Counted from the stretch's first letter, positions 1 to 8,959 are shown. The stretch: 64,000 nucleotides of DNA from Armatimonadota bacterium (GCA_013314775.1 JABUFB010000004.1:1-64000); one strand, 5' to 3'. Notes: generated by a model not told the origin, from the letters alone. Numbers and translations: made by a program.

Positions 1-1
1 A

Positions 2-79
2 GGCACAGCCGTCACCCCGAAGGCAGACCACCCGTGGAAGAAACCCTACAAAGGAGACTCCCGACCCCAACGGCAGTAG
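2..79 (+). CDS. C-terminal tail of a probable transposase (partial, runs off left edge)
   Basis: An open frame enters from the left edge and stops at TAG 77-79. The visible 25 residues include ADHPWKKPYKG. From memory this resembles the HPW(R/K)-rich tails of integrase-catalytic-core transposases, but the match is only to a short basic tail. The stop codon runs straight into two copies of a 17-bp direct repeat, which is how the 3' end of an insertion sequence often looks. No catalytic residues are in view, so the assignment rests on this arrangement. It could also be an unrelated protein end. Confidence 0.35.
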   Translation, partial: GTAVTPKADHPWKKPYKGDSRPQRQ

Positions 80-122
80 GACATTTCTACTTTGCACAAA
101 ACCGGACATTTCTACTTTGCGT
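79..122 (+). mobile_element. Direct terminal repeats of a probable insertion sequence
   Basis: GGACATTTCTACTTTGC occurs at 79-95 and again, identically, at 104-120 (25-bp period), followed by GTTGACAG. Tandem short repeats directly after a transposase stop codon are typical of the ends of several IS families that carry multiple transposase-binding repeats. Only this end is inside the window, so the family, length and target duplication cannot be read. Confidence 0.45.
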
Positions 123-134
123 TGACAGGTGGAA

Positions 135-169
135 GCTCGGGGCTCTGATAGATGACGCGCAGATGCCTC
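135..169 (+). repeat. Dispersed repeat B, copy 1 (truncated)
   Basis: GATAGATGACGCG followed by AGATGCC, preceded by GCTCGGGGC, matches copies at 29753-29840 (opposite strand) and 44700-44790. The homology ends on the left about 10 bp after the insertion-sequence-like end, suggesting the element landed in or beside this repeat. The remaining stretch to the next gene (170-338) shows no convincing gene. Confidence 0.6.
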
Positions 170-338
170 CAGACGGCCCATATTGTCTTGTGGTCTTTGG
201 GTGTCCGGGTTCGCATGCGTGGGCCCCGACGACATGCGCGACTCATGCGCTGGGGCCCGCCCGAAGCCGACGGCGTTTCGGGTCACCCATCGCCCCGGGT
301 GTGAGTGGACTGCGGGGAGACTTTGCAGGCCTGCACCC

Positions 339-2498
339 TCACATCGTCTCGAACTTTTCCCGCGCGATGATATATGCCTGTCGCTCCGGGTCCTGGCGTG
401 TGAAATAGTCGCAGTATCCGGCCACCCTCACCACGAGATGCCGGAAACGATCGGGGTCTTCCACGGCCGCCTCCAGCGTTGCGGCGTCCACTGCCGACAA
501 TTGCAGCTGGATACCGCCCATGCGGAAGTACGTGCGCACCAGGGACTTCAGGGCGGCCATGCCCTCGGGCGACTTGAGCAGCTGCGGCTGGAACTCCAGC
601 AGCAGGGACCCGCCATTGGCCAGCCGAGAAGTGTCGATCTTGGCGGCGGAACGGATGGCAGCGGTTGGCCCAGCAAGGCCCTGCCCCATCATGGGGTCCA
701 TGGAGTGGGACATCATGTCACCGTGATGACGTCCATCTGCCGACGCGGCCACATGCCGGGCATGTCCCACGTGGTTCCAGAAGCTCCACAGGCCAAGGAT
801 GAAGGGCCCGCCGCGGATGTTGCGGTACTGCTCGATCTCCGCCTCAAGTTCCCGCACCATGCGCACCGCCAGGGCATCCACGGCGTCGATGTCGTTGCCA
901 TAGTGGGGCGTCTCGCGCACAATCTCGGCCCGCAGGTCTTCGTGGCCCGCCCAGTTGGCCCGCAGGATTTCCACCAGTTCGGGCAGTGTGAGACGCTGTT
1001 CTTCGTAGACAAACTTCCGGATAGCGGCCAGCGAGTCCGCGCACGTGCCGAGGCCGAATGCCTGAAACCCGCTCATATTGTACAACGCGCCGCCTTCGGT
1101 GAAGTCCATGCCCTTCTCGACGCAGCCCTGAATCAACGCGGACAGGAACGGGCGTGGGGTAAGCTCGCGCTTCACGATCTCCCCTCGGTTCGCGGTGATC
1201 ACTGCCTGCCGCACACCCTCGCGCATCTGGGCCGAGAATGCGTCCCACAGGTCCTCGAAGGATGCGAAGGTGGCAGGGTCGCCGGTCTCGATTCCCGCCT
1301 GGGCGCCGCTGTCCAGCTTCCGGCCATTGCCAAGGGCGCGTTCCAGCCAGTCCTGGAAGCACACGTATCCCGGCCACGAGGCCGAGCGGAAGTATCCCAT
1401 GCCGCAGATGGTGGGCTCGTGGCAGCCGATGAGCCCGTATTGCCGGGCGTGCTCCACGGGAATGCCTTTGCTCACGATGGCTGGCACCATCATCTCATCA
1501 TTGTAGATCTGGGGCATGTACCGGCCATCCCGCATGAGCGCCAGGACGGACTCCAGGAACTCGTCGGACATCTGCGCCGAGTACCTGAATGCCACCGAGG
1601 GCCCGACGTTCATCAGCTCCCGCGTGGCATCGCGGATCAATTCGGTCACTGCATTGACGCCATCTCTGCCGTCCGGTGTCTGCCCGGCGCAGGTGACGGT
1701 CTGGACATGCCCCAGTCCCCCGCGCACGTTTTCATAGATCTTGATCCACAGGCACTGCATGGTCTCCAGCGCCTGTTCGCGGGTGAGCCGCCCGGTCTCA
1801 ATGTCCGCCTGATAGAACGGCAGGAGGTACTGGTCCATCTGGCCGAAACTGAAGGCTACGTTCTCACATTCCAGGTAGACGCCAAGGTGAGTGAGCCAGA
1901 GGGACTGCACGGCTTCGTGGAAAGTCTCGGCGGGGAGCGCGGGGACCTTGTGGCAGATGCGGGCCAGTTCGGCGCACTCAGAGCAGCTTGCTTCTGCTGC
2001 CATGGTTTCGAGTTGCTCGGCATAGCGCTCCGCAAGGCGCATGACAGCCCTGCAAGACACCACCATGGCCCGAAGCGTGTCAATGCGCGGCAGGTGCTCG
2101 GGGATGGCCTCGTCCAGCTCGCTCAGTGCGCGCCGGCAATCGTCGACGATCGCCAGCAGCCCGCGACTGAGTACCGCCCCGTAGTCGGCGATCATGTACC
2201 CGGGTTCCGCTGATCCGCGCGCAATCGCCTCTTCATGCTCGGGGTATCCGGAGACCGTCCGGCAGCCCACGATCAGTTCGCCCGGTGCGATATGAACCGG
2301 TGCCTGCTCGCAGACCGCCGCCAGCGCGTGGGCGATCTGGAGCTTGCGAGGCATTGCGCGGTGCTGCTCGAAAACCGCGCGCACCGTGGCTCCGCGGTCC
2401 TCGCAAGGCCCGAACTCCCCCGCCCAGGCACGGTCGCGCAGGGCCGCTACGCGCGCTGTGACGGCACTGGACGGCACGGCGGTGTCAGCGGTCAGCAT
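339..2498 (-). CDS. Glycyl radical enzyme (pyruvate formate-lyase family, substrate unknown)
   Basis: Predicted 719-residue glycyl radical enzyme. The active-site cysteine is Cys359 in YGLIGCHEP. The C-terminal motif VRVAGYCDYF carries the glycine that would hold the radical (Gly694, 26 residues from the end), as in pyruvate formate-lyase, diol dehydratases and related C-C, C-O or C-N lyases. The GCHEP sequence differs from the GCVEP common in diol dehydratases, so I do not name a substrate. Start chosen at ATG 2498 because AGAGGA lies just upstream; the open frame extends further but without a ribosome site. It follows the larA-like gene by 58 bp on the same strand. The SAM-radical activating enzyme these proteins need is not in the visible part; it could lie left of the window or elsewhere. 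The enzyme is oxygen-sensitive in all known relatives, implying anaerobic metabolism. Confidence 0.85.
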   Translation of the reverse strand: MLTADTAVPSSAVTARVAALRDRAWAGEFGPCEDRGATVRAVFEQHRAMPRKLQIAHALAAVCEQAPVHIAPGELIVGCRTVSGYPEHEEAIARGSAEPGYMIADYGAVLSRGLLAIVDDCRRALSELDEAIPEHLPRIDTLRAMVVSCRAVMRLAERYAEQLETMAAEASCSECAELARICHKVPALPAETFHEAVQSLWLTHLGVYLECENVAFSFGQMDQYLLPFYQADIETGRLTREQALETMQCLWIKIYENVRGGLGHVQTVTCAGQTPDGRDGVNAVTELIRDATRELMNVGPSVAFRYSAQMSDEFLESVLALMRDGRYMPQIYNDEMMVPAIVSKGIPVEHARQYGLIGCHEPTICGMGYFRSASWPGYVCFQDWLERALGNGRKLDSGAQAGIETGDPATFASFEDLWDAFSAQMREGVRQAVITANRGEIVKRELTPRPFLSALIQGCVEKGMDFTEGGALYNMSGFQAFGLGTCADSLAAIRKFVYEEQRLTLPELVEILRANWAGHEDLRAEIVRETPHYGNDIDAVDALAVRMVRELEAEIEQYRNIRGGPFILGLWSFWNHVGHARHVAASADGRHHGDMMSHSMDPMMGQGLAGPTAAIRSAAKIDTSRLANGGSLLLEFQPQLLKSPEGMAALKSLVRTYFRMGGIQLQLSAVDAATLEAAVEDPDRFRHLVVRVAGYCDYFTRQDPERQAYIIAREKFETM

Positions 2499-2556
2499 GG
2501 CGGCTTTCCTCTCGCGGACGGTGGTTCGGTCAGTCGAGTGCCCTGTGCCCATGCTT

Positions 2557-3783
2557 TCACACCCATCTCGGAAGCTGCAGGGGCGATACCGGCAGCACCG
2601 CCACCTTCGCTTTCGGGAACCGGGGCAACATGGCGTCAATCAGGGTCTCCCAGTCGCTGTGACCGAACCAAGAGCGGTCCTGGGGGATGAAACCGTCGCC
2701 GTATTGCGGGCTGTACATGAACACATCTGCACCGGCCAGCAGTTGAGACGTTAGCGCCGGCGCAGTCTGCGGGGGTCTTCTCCTGTAAGGTCCCGCCGGG
2801 CCGTCGTAGAGGCCGTGGTACGTGCTGGGGTCGGCGAAATCATTGATCAGCAGCACCGGGCAGCCGAAATGCTTCGCGGGCATGAGTCCTTTGGACCACT
2901 GGGTGCCATCGGCATCCAGGGGGTAGGCGTTGGCGATGACCAGATCGTGCGTCACCCGCGGGACCGGAGTGTCGCCCACTTTGCGGGCGATGGCGATGGC
3001 GCGCTGGTGGGACTTCCTGGGGGTGCCCGCACCAAGCCCGCACAGTTCCTTATCCGAGTTCATCACCGCGCAGAGAGAGAAGTCCAGCCCGAAGAGGTCC
3101 GCAGCCTCCTCAATGTCCCGCCGGGCAGGGCAGGCAGTGGGCGAAGTGGCTCTTGGCGTCCCCTTGACCCGCCCGTGGTGATAGTGCAGCGTGGACACGT
3201 GGCAGATTCCCGGCAGGACCATCTTCGCACCGCCGCCCCAGGCTACGAAGGGATGGGGATAGACGCACGAGATGGACACGGAGAAGTCTGCATCCGCGGC
3301 GTCTTGGTTGGCCAGCACCGGTGTGCCCGCCGAGGTCAGCCCGAGATACCTCACCCGCGGACTGTAAGCGTCGTGGGAGATGGCCTGCGCTACACGTTCC
3401 AGAGCCGATCCCAGGCGCTTGCGTACTTCGGCCCGGGTCATCACCCGGTGGGCTCCATTGCCCAGAACGATGGTTATCTGGTCGCGCTTGAGACCCGCAG
3501 ATTCCAGGCGGTCGATCACTGCATTGCACAGGGTCTCGGCGGGAGTGGGCCGCCGAAAGTCGTCTACGAGGAGCACTGCGCTCCGGGCCCCTCGTGCGGC
3601 CTCGGCAATAGGAGGCGATCCGGCGGGGTTGTCCAGAGCTCTGCAGACTTCATCGTCGGTCATCGCCCGGCGGTCTCGGGGCGAGTAGACCGTTGCATCC
3701 CAGCCTGCCGGTAGCGGGAACTCTTCCACGCGGTCCTGGCGCGCGGCGCCCACACGCAAGCGGATGGTCTGTCCGATGGTCAT
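2557..3783 (-). CDS. LarA-family nickel-pincer racemase/epimerase
   Basis: A 408-residue protein close to the usual LarA length. N-terminal DUF2088-type region has VLLVDDFRRPTP and GNGAHR, matching the (D)xxRPTP and GxHR motifs; further on AWGGGAKMVLPGI matches the GGxKxxxPGI motif. Known LarA proteins use a nickel-pincer nucleotide to racemise lactate or other 2-hydroxyacids by hydride transfer; many paralogues act on other substrates, so lactate is not assumed. The cofactor-making genes larB, larC and larE are not in the window. AGGGAG sits 8 bp before the ATG. It lies between the GNAT gene and the glycyl radical enzyme on one strand, probably one transcription unit, hinting at processing of a short hydroxyacid or diol. 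Confidence 0.85.
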   Translation of the reverse strand: MTIGQTIRLRVGAARQDRVEEFPLPAGWDATVYSPRDRRAMTDDEVCRALDNPAGSPPIAEAARGARSAVLLVDDFRRPTPAETLCNAVIDRLESAGLKRDQITIVLGNGAHRVMTRAEVRKRLGSALERVAQAISHDAYSPRVRYLGLTSAGTPVLANQDAADADFSVSISCVYPHPFVAWGGGAKMVLPGICHVSTLHYHHGRVKGTPRATSPTACPARRDIEEAADLFGLDFSLCAVMNSDKELCGLGAGTPRKSHQRAIAIARKVGDTPVPRVTHDLVIANAYPLDADGTQWSKGLMPAKHFGCPVLLINDFADPSTYHGLYDGPAGPYRRRPPQTAPALTSQLLAGADVFMYSPQYGDGFIPQDRSWFGHSDWETLIDAMLPRFPKAKVAVLPVSPLQLPRWV

Positions 3784-3814
3784 CTGTGATCTCCCTGGTG
3801 CTGCGACCTGATCC

Positions 3815-3850
3815 GCTGCCCTATGCCTTGATGCTGCCCTATGCCTTGAT
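3815..3850. repeat. 18-bp perfect tandem duplication at the end of the GNAT gene
   Basis: GCTGCCCTATGCCTTGAT is present twice in tandem (3815-3832 and 3833-3850). The second copy contains the stop codon and last codons (IKA) of the acetyltransferase; the first copy is an untranslated duplicate of that end. Probably a recent slippage event. Confidence 0.9.
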
Positions 3851-4312
3851 GCCGTCCCGGTAGATGCCGGGACTGGATCCTTCGATCACGGTCGCCCCCA
3901 CCGCCTTCGCATAGAAGTCCACCGGTCCTGCGCCGCCGATGATGGCATAACCGTATCCCATGGCGCGGAGCGCATGCAGACACGCCAGCAGGAGCGCCTT
4001 CCCGATGCCTCGCTTCCGGTCGCTCTCCTGCACACCGGTGGGGCCGAAGTAATTCGGCGCGGTGGCCTCGTAGCAGCCGAAACCGCAAAGCCTGCCTCGG
4101 TCCAGGGCGATGAAACACGAAACTGGCTGCCGGGCGAAGCTGCAGGCGCACTCGTCGGCCCACCCCTGCCCGAAGTGCTCACGCACCCAGCTAGTGACCT
4201 GGCTGATTTCGTAGGGCATGGCATGTCGGATCACAACGCCCTGTTCGCGCATGGCAGCCAGACTGGGTTCGAGGTCAGGCAGTTCGTACAGCTTCACCAG
4301 CATGTCGGGCAT
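3839..4312 (-). CDS. GNAT-family N-acetyltransferase
   Basis: A 157-residue protein with a single GNAT fold. The acetyl-CoA pyrophosphate-binding loop is visible as ESDRKRGIGKALL (R-x-x-G-x-G/A), preceded by the beta strands CFIALDRGRLCGFGCYE and followed by an IIGGAGPVDFY segment typical of motif B. Substrate cannot be told. Start placed at ATG 4312 because AAAGGA lies nine bases upstream; a TTG two codons earlier is less likely. It ends 55 bp before the larA-like gene and lies 142 bp from the DUF2961 gene, all on one strand. Confidence 0.8.
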   Translation of the reverse strand: MPDMLVKLYELPDLEPSLAAMREQGVVIRHAMPYEISQVTSWVREHFGQGWADECACSFARQPVSCFIALDRGRLCGFGCYEATAPNYFGPTGVQESDRKRGIGKALLLACLHALRAMGYGYAIIGGAGPVDFYAKAVGATVIEGSSPGIYRDGIKA

Positions 4313-4454
4313 CGGCAATCGTCCTTTCGGATCGGATCGTCAGGGTTTCGCCGGCGAGCTTGTTTTTCCCTGCGGCCGATGGCGCCGGGCAGGCCCGGCC
4401 TGTGCGCGTCCGCTGCAGACACTCGCGCGAGCCGACGTCCCGTTCGAGTAGCGG

Positions 4455-6074
4455 CTACTCCTTGCGACCTTTCAGGATGTACCGAACCAGGGCCAGCACA
4501 AACAGTGCAGCTACGACGGCCAGGATCGCCGGGGTCACCACGTCAAGCGGCGCGCCACTGTCCTCCTCGCCCGCCCCGAGCCCCTCAGGACCGCCCGAAG
4601 GTTCCGCCGCTTCGGTTGGTTCGGCAACCTTGCATGGGCCCGCCTGGTACCAGAACGCGACCGACTTGTAGGTAATTCCCGGCACGGAATTGCGGCTGCC
4701 GTGCTGCATATCCACTCGGATCCCCTTGGTGAATGCGATGCGGTCGGGAATCAGGTACCGGTAAGCGGACATCTGCGGAGGCGGGCCCTCGTCGAGATGG
4801 GTCAGCCCGTGGAAGGGCCGCGACTGCACCCCGGCGCTGAAGTACCACGCGCCATTGAAAAAGTCCTCAGTGCCGGTGCCCTCCCAGGAGGGCTTCTCCT
4901 CGCCGTCCACGTATATCTGTTCATTCCCCTCGAGAAACGCGAACTTTCGATGGTGGGTAGCGCCGCCGGCGAAGGTGCAGCCCACGAAGACGCCCTCGCC
5001 TGACACGTCCGCCAAGGGGATGGGCTTACCCTTCTCGGAAATCACCTCCCGGTACTCAGCGCAGAATGTGTAGGGAACCTCCTTCGTCGCGGTCCCTCGC
5101 ACAAGGGTGATCGGCAGGCTGTCAGCGCCATCGCCCCCGAAGCTATCCAGTTGGAGGTCAAGACCCGTGCCGATGGGGATCGGCAGGCGGAACACCAGCT
5201 TGTTCCTGGCGATCGCGGTGATGGGCCCGGCATATTCGTCCATGCCCCAGAAAGAACAGAAAAGCGCGGGCACCGGTACGTCCACGCAGGCGTCCTTCGA
5301 GCCCGCAGGACGGATGACGAGCCGGGTGTGATACAGCTTCTCGAAGTCGAGTTCGCCCGCATCGATGATCATCGCTTGCACGAAGGCCTTGCTGTCTCCG
5401 GACAGGCTCACGGGGGCCTTGCGGGTCACGGTGATGGTCTCGCTCTTGGCCGCCCGTGCCGATCCTTCGACCACTACGTCGGGCGATCCTGCGAAGGGGT
5501 TCGAGGTGTACAGGCGCAGGCGCTGACGAACCTGTTCCAGCTCCGCATCGGTGAGCGCGCCTTCGTGCCCCGCGGAATAAGCCACCTGCAAGTAGAACTT
5601 GTTGGGCTCGGTGGCCTCGGGGGTGCCGCCGCCGGGTTTGCGCAGGTCGGTGGCGATGAACTCGGCGCTCACGCTCACTTTCACCGGAATGTACGACCAG
5701 TACGCCTGCCCGTCCATGGCGCGCAGCGGATCATTCGCGGCCTGTCCCGCAGGCAGGGCTGCCTTGACCCAGACGGGCTGCTCCTTGCCGTCCAGCTTGA
5801 CCACCAGTTTCGTCTGGTCGGTGAACTGCGAGGTGGACCAGATGCGGTGGATCAGGCACGGGCCTTTCACGGTGAGGATCGACACGCTCTCGCCGGGCTT
5901 CAGAGGCTTGTAGTCCTGGCCTTCGCCGTCGCCCGCGGTGGTCCCCACCATTTTCACAGGGGAAGTGGGGAAGAGCAGGTCTTCGGGCTGCAGGATCGCA
6001 TGCAGTCCCGGCGGAGCGGCGAATGAGAGTGAGACGGTTGCGAGTGCGACGAGGATCAGGGCTTGCCGGAACAC
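4455..6074 (-). CDS. Secreted, membrane-anchored GH172 (DUF2961) protein
   Basis: A 539-residue exported protein starting at GTG with GGGAGG upstream. Signal peptide MFRQALILVALATVSLSFA; C-terminal membrane anchor VTPAILAVVAALFVLALV followed by KGRKE. The body carries DUF2961 signatures: GPCLIHRIWSTS near the N-terminus, GTGTEDFFNGAWYF, and the HGSRNSVPGITYKSVAFWY end. DUF2961 is now GH172, whose studied members cleave fructofuranosidic or arabinofuranosidic linkages with a jelly-roll trimer; specificity here is not predictable. Divergently placed from the GH4 gene (144 bp between starts), so the two may share a regulatory region. A C-terminal anchor suggests it is displayed on the membrane rather than released. 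Confidence 0.85.
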   Translation of the reverse strand: MFRQALILVALATVSLSFAAPPGLHAILQPEDLLFPTSPVKMVGTTAGDGEGQDYKPLKPGESVSILTVKGPCLIHRIWSTSQFTDQTKLVVKLDGKEQPVWVKAALPAGQAANDPLRAMDGQAYWSYIPVKVSVSAEFIATDLRKPGGGTPEATEPNKFYLQVAYSAGHEGALTDAELEQVRQRLRLYTSNPFAGSPDVVVEGSARAAKSETITVTRKAPVSLSGDSKAFVQAMIIDAGELDFEKLYHTRLVIRPAGSKDACVDVPVPALFCSFWGMDEYAGPITAIARNKLVFRLPIPIGTGLDLQLDSFGGDGADSLPITLVRGTATKEVPYTFCAEYREVISEKGKPIPLADVSGEGVFVGCTFAGGATHHRKFAFLEGNEQIYVDGEEKPSWEGTGTEDFFNGAWYFSAGVQSRPFHGLTHLDEGPPPQMSAYRYLIPDRIAFTKGIRVDMQHGSRNSVPGITYKSVAFWYQAGPCKVAEPTEAAEPSGGPEGLGAGEEDSGAPLDVVTPAILAVVAALFVLALVRYILKGRKE

Positions 6075-6218
6075 TGGCGAAGACCTCCCGTGGTATGTGT
6101 GAGAGGGGGATCACATGATGTTTCCCGGGAAGGAGGGGGGCGCATCGGAGGCGAACCCCGGCTCCGAGTGCAGCTGGGCGAGCGGACTCCCGCCGCACAT
6201 TCTTCCCGGAGGATCCCG

Positions 6219-7517
6219 ATGACTCAACGCAAGATCGTCCTCATTGGTGCCGGCAGCGCCTCCTTCACGGTGGGCCTCGTAGCCGACCTGCTCGCATCGC
6301 AGATCGAAGCCGAGTGGACCGTGGGCCTGGTCGACATCAACGAAGAAGCCCTCGCGGTGGCGGAGGGCCTCGTTCGCAGGATGGTACAGAAGACCGGGCG
6401 CGCGGTCAAGGTCGAGGCCTCCACGGACCGCTGCGACGTGCTCCCGGGCGCAGACACTATCGTCAGCACAATCGCCGTGGGCGGAAGGGAGGGCTGGGAA
6501 GCGGACGTGGTGGTGCCGCAGAAGCACGGGATCTTCCAGCCCGTGGGAGATACGGTGGGGGCAGGTGGCATCTCCCGCGCTCTGCGCCAGATCCCGGCCA
6601 TGCTGGACATTGCCCGGGACGTGTACCGGCTTTGCCCGGATGCCGTGTTTTTCAACTACGCCAACCCTATGGCCGCGATCTGCCGGGCCATCAACAAGCA
6701 CACGGATGCCGGCGTCATCGGCTTGTGCCACGGCGTGCAAGGCACACTGCGCTACTTGTGCGGGCTGATCGATGTGCCGTACCCGGAAGTGCGATCGCTG
6801 TACGTCGGCATGAACCACCTGACTTGGATAACCCACTTCACCCGCGATGGGGAGGACCTCTGGCCGCTGGTCCGCGAGAAAAGGGCTTCCGTCTCACCCG
6901 ACGACAATCCCTTCTCGTGGGAGCTGTTCGACTCCTACGGCGCCTTCCCGGCGGTTCTCGATAGGCATGTCACCGAGTTCTTCTCGGAGCGGTTCGCCGG
7001 CGGCGAGTATTACGGCAAGAGGCTGGGCGTGGATGTCATGGACATCCTGGGCGTAATCCGCGGTGGCCACGAGCGCTGGCAGAAGATGATCCGGCAGTCA
7101 AAGGGGGAGGAGGAGCTCGATCCGGGGTTGTTCAACCGCACCGCCGGAGAACACGAGGCGCTGATCCCGATCCTGGAGTCGATGCACTTCGACCGGCAGG
7201 AGATCTTCCCGATGAACGTGCCCAACCGCACCGAGGCCGGCATTCCCTGGGGATTCGTGCTGGAGATGCCGGTGGTCGCAGCAAAGGCCGGCTGCCTGCC
7301 CGTGGGGATGCCGCTGCTTGAGCCGGGGATTCTCGCCTGGGTGACGGAAGCGCTCTACGGGGTGGAGATCACCGTGGAGGCGGCTGTGCGCGGGGACAGG
7401 GGCTTGCTGGTGCAGGCGCTCTTGTATGACCGCTGCGTGTCCGATCTCGCGGCCGCGAATGCCCTGGCGGATGATCTGCTGGCCGCTCACCGGGCGAACC
7501 TGCCGCAGTTTGAGTGA
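6219..7517 (+). CDS. GH4-family NAD-dependent glycosidase (alpha-galactosidase/galacturonidase type)
   Basis: A 432-residue cytoplasmic glycosidase. N-terminal Rossmann motif IVLIGAGSASFT binds NAD; GLCHGVQGT has the cysteine and histidine used with GMNHLTW to hold the catalytic Mn2+ in GH4. GH4 enzymes oxidise C3 of the sugar, eliminate and re-hydrate, and accept alpha or beta linkages. The CHG form is seen in AglA-like alpha-glucosidases and galacturonidases; no phospho-sugar specificity can be inferred. GGAGGA precedes ATG 6219; a longer frame from 6063 lacks a ribosome site. The following PL22-like gene suggests action on uronic-acid oligosaccharides. Confidence 0.85.
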   Translation: MTQRKIVLIGAGSASFTVGLVADLLASQIEAEWTVGLVDINEEALAVAEGLVRRMVQKTGRAVKVEASTDRCDVLPGADTIVSTIAVGGREGWEADVVVPQKHGIFQPVGDTVGAGGISRALRQIPAMLDIARDVYRLCPDAVFFNYANPMAAICRAINKHTDAGVIGLCHGVQGTLRYLCGLIDVPYPEVRSLYVGMNHLTWITHFTRDGEDLWPLVREKRASVSPDDNPFSWELFDSYGAFPAVLDRHVTEFFSERFAGGEYYGKRLGVDVMDILGVIRGGHERWQKMIRQSKGEEELDPGLFNRTAGEHEALIPILESMHFDRQEIFPMNVPNRTEAGIPWGFVLEMPVVAAKAGCLPVGMPLLEPGILAWVTEALYGVEITVEAAVRGDRGLLVQALLYDRCVSDLAAANALADDLLAAHRANLPQFE

Positions 7518-7591
7518 TCCCATGTGCCGACCGAGACGGTCGGCCTATGCAAAATGGGATTTCAGCCGCGCAGGTCGAGCGTCCCGCTCGA
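7517..7591. repeat. Intergenic palindromes (REP-like)
   Basis: Two nested inverted repeats between the GH4 and PL22-like genes: ATCCCAT (7517-7523) with ATGGGAT (7554-7560) enclosing the perfect hairpin GCCGACC/GGTCGGC (7526-7544), then TCGAGC/GCTCGA (7575-7591). They lack a U-run, so a terminator is less likely than a REP-like element or RNA-stability hairpin. Confidence 0.5.
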
Positions 7592-7635
7592 TAAGGTTCC
7601 TCTCTCGACACGACTGCACACAGGAGATGGCCAAC

Positions 7636-8865
7636 ATGATCCCGCGTCCTGACCTGATTGACCCGCGATCCGCCGAAGGCATCGAGGTTTTCCAGATTAC
7701 CACTGAACCCGACGTGCCTTCTTCCCACATCTATATGGAGGCCCAGATATTCACGCCGGACTCCCGGCGGTTCGTCGTACACCGCTCTGCCCATGCTCAC
7801 GGCAGCGACCAGCATGATCCACAGCACCGCTATCTGCTGTGTGATCTGGACAATGGCGGCGAACTAAGCCCGCTGACGGAAGAGACCGGGGCCACCGGGC
7901 CGTCGGTCTCGCCGGATGGCAGGTACCTGTACTACTTCGTGAACGAGACGGAAGTCGGCGGTGGCACGCTAACCCTCAAGCGCGTTCAACTGGACGGATC
8001 CGGGCGAGACACTCTCTTCGTGCTGGACACCCCGCTGCCGGACACAGACTACCGACCAAGCCGCATCTACCCGCTGTCCACGATCTCTTCGGACGGCAAG
8101 CGCGTGGCGATCTCCGGCTACCTCGGCGACGGCAATACGAAAGGCGCCCCCTACGGCTTGATGGTCTTCGACGTCGAGGACCCCAGTGTTCGCCTGGTGC
8201 TGCAGGGACCCTCGTGGTGCAACCTGCACCCGCAGTATAGCCGGTCGCTGGATGCCGAAGCGTCCCACGACATTCTCGTGCAGGAAAACCACGATAATGA
8301 AGCCGACGAGAAAGGGGCAATCACGCAGCTCGTGGGCGGTCTCGGAGCGGACATCCATGTGATCCGCGATGACGGCACCCACTTCCGCAACATGCCCTGG
8401 GGGCGAGACGGCAACGAGTTCTGCCAGGGCCACCAGTGCTGGCGCGGACGGACCCGCTGGGGCATCACCAGCACCGGCACGAAACAGCCGCCTGAAGCCC
8501 AGCTCATCGAGGGCTTCGAGGCCGACTACGCCGGGCACGTGGGCCTGAACACTCCCGGCGGCCTGCGCAACGACCTCAGCCGTGACTTCGACAACCCGCA
8601 GTTCTACCATTTCGCCACCGATATCCACGGGAGACGTCTCATCACCGACTGCGGTCCGCTGAACGAGAACGCCTCTGTCTGGTGCGCGGAGTTGGGCGAG
8701 CCCGGTCAGGACGCCCTGCGCAACTGGCGCTATCTCGTGACCGCTCGCTGCACCTGCCAAAAGAGTACGCACCTGCACCCGTTCCTGTCACCAGACGGCA
8801 GGCTGGGGTTCTTCAACTCTGACGAGACCGGGATTCTGCAGGCGTATATGATCCGGGGCCTTTGA
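7636..8865 (+). CDS. PL22-like beta-propeller protein (oligogalacturonate lyase family)
   Basis: A 409-residue protein without a signal peptide. It shows WD40-like/TolB-like propeller blades (SVSPDGRYLYYF, PFLSPDGRLGFF) and the conserved histidines of family PL22: NLHPQYS, VQENH, CQGHQCW, THLHPF. In characterised oligogalacturonate lyases three histidines and a glutamine hold Mn2+ and the enzyme cleaves unsaturated digalacturonate in the cytoplasm. Start: CAGGAG gives good spacing to ATG 7636 rather than to the ATG three codons earlier. It sits 118 bp after the GH4 gene on the same strand. A non-lyase propeller is the alternative. Confidence 0.65.
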   Translation: MIPRPDLIDPRSAEGIEVFQITTEPDVPSSHIYMEAQIFTPDSRRFVVHRSAHAHGSDQHDPQHRYLLCDLDNGGELSPLTEETGATGPSVSPDGRYLYYFVNETEVGGGTLTLKRVQLDGSGRDTLFVLDTPLPDTDYRPSRIYPLSTISSDGKRVAISGYLGDGNTKGAPYGLMVFDVEDPSVRLVLQGPSWCNLHPQYSRSLDAEASHDILVQENHDNEADEKGAITQLVGGLGADIHVIRDDGTHFRNMPWGRDGNEFCQGHQCWRGRTRWGITSTGTKQPPEAQLIEGFEADYAGHVGLNTPGGLRNDLSRDFDNPQFYHFATDIHGRRLITDCGPLNENASVWCAELGEPGQDALRNWRYLVTARCTCQKSTHLHPFLSPDGRLGFFNSDETGILQAYMIRGL

Positions 8866-8959
8866 GCCGGGCACAGGCGTCGTCGGCTAGAAGGGTTTCC
8901 TGCGGGGCGATAGAAGCTATCTGCGGCATTACCGCCCGCCACGATTGGAGGTACCTGTC

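Noticed and set aside
183-2213. Long plus-strand frame antisense to the glycyl radical enzyme
   Set aside because: No family features; a GC-rich shadow of the minus-strand gene, which has both catalytic motifs. The same applies to long antisense frames at 2815, 5151, 7969, 15260, 27432, 47542, 52811, 54838 and 59986.
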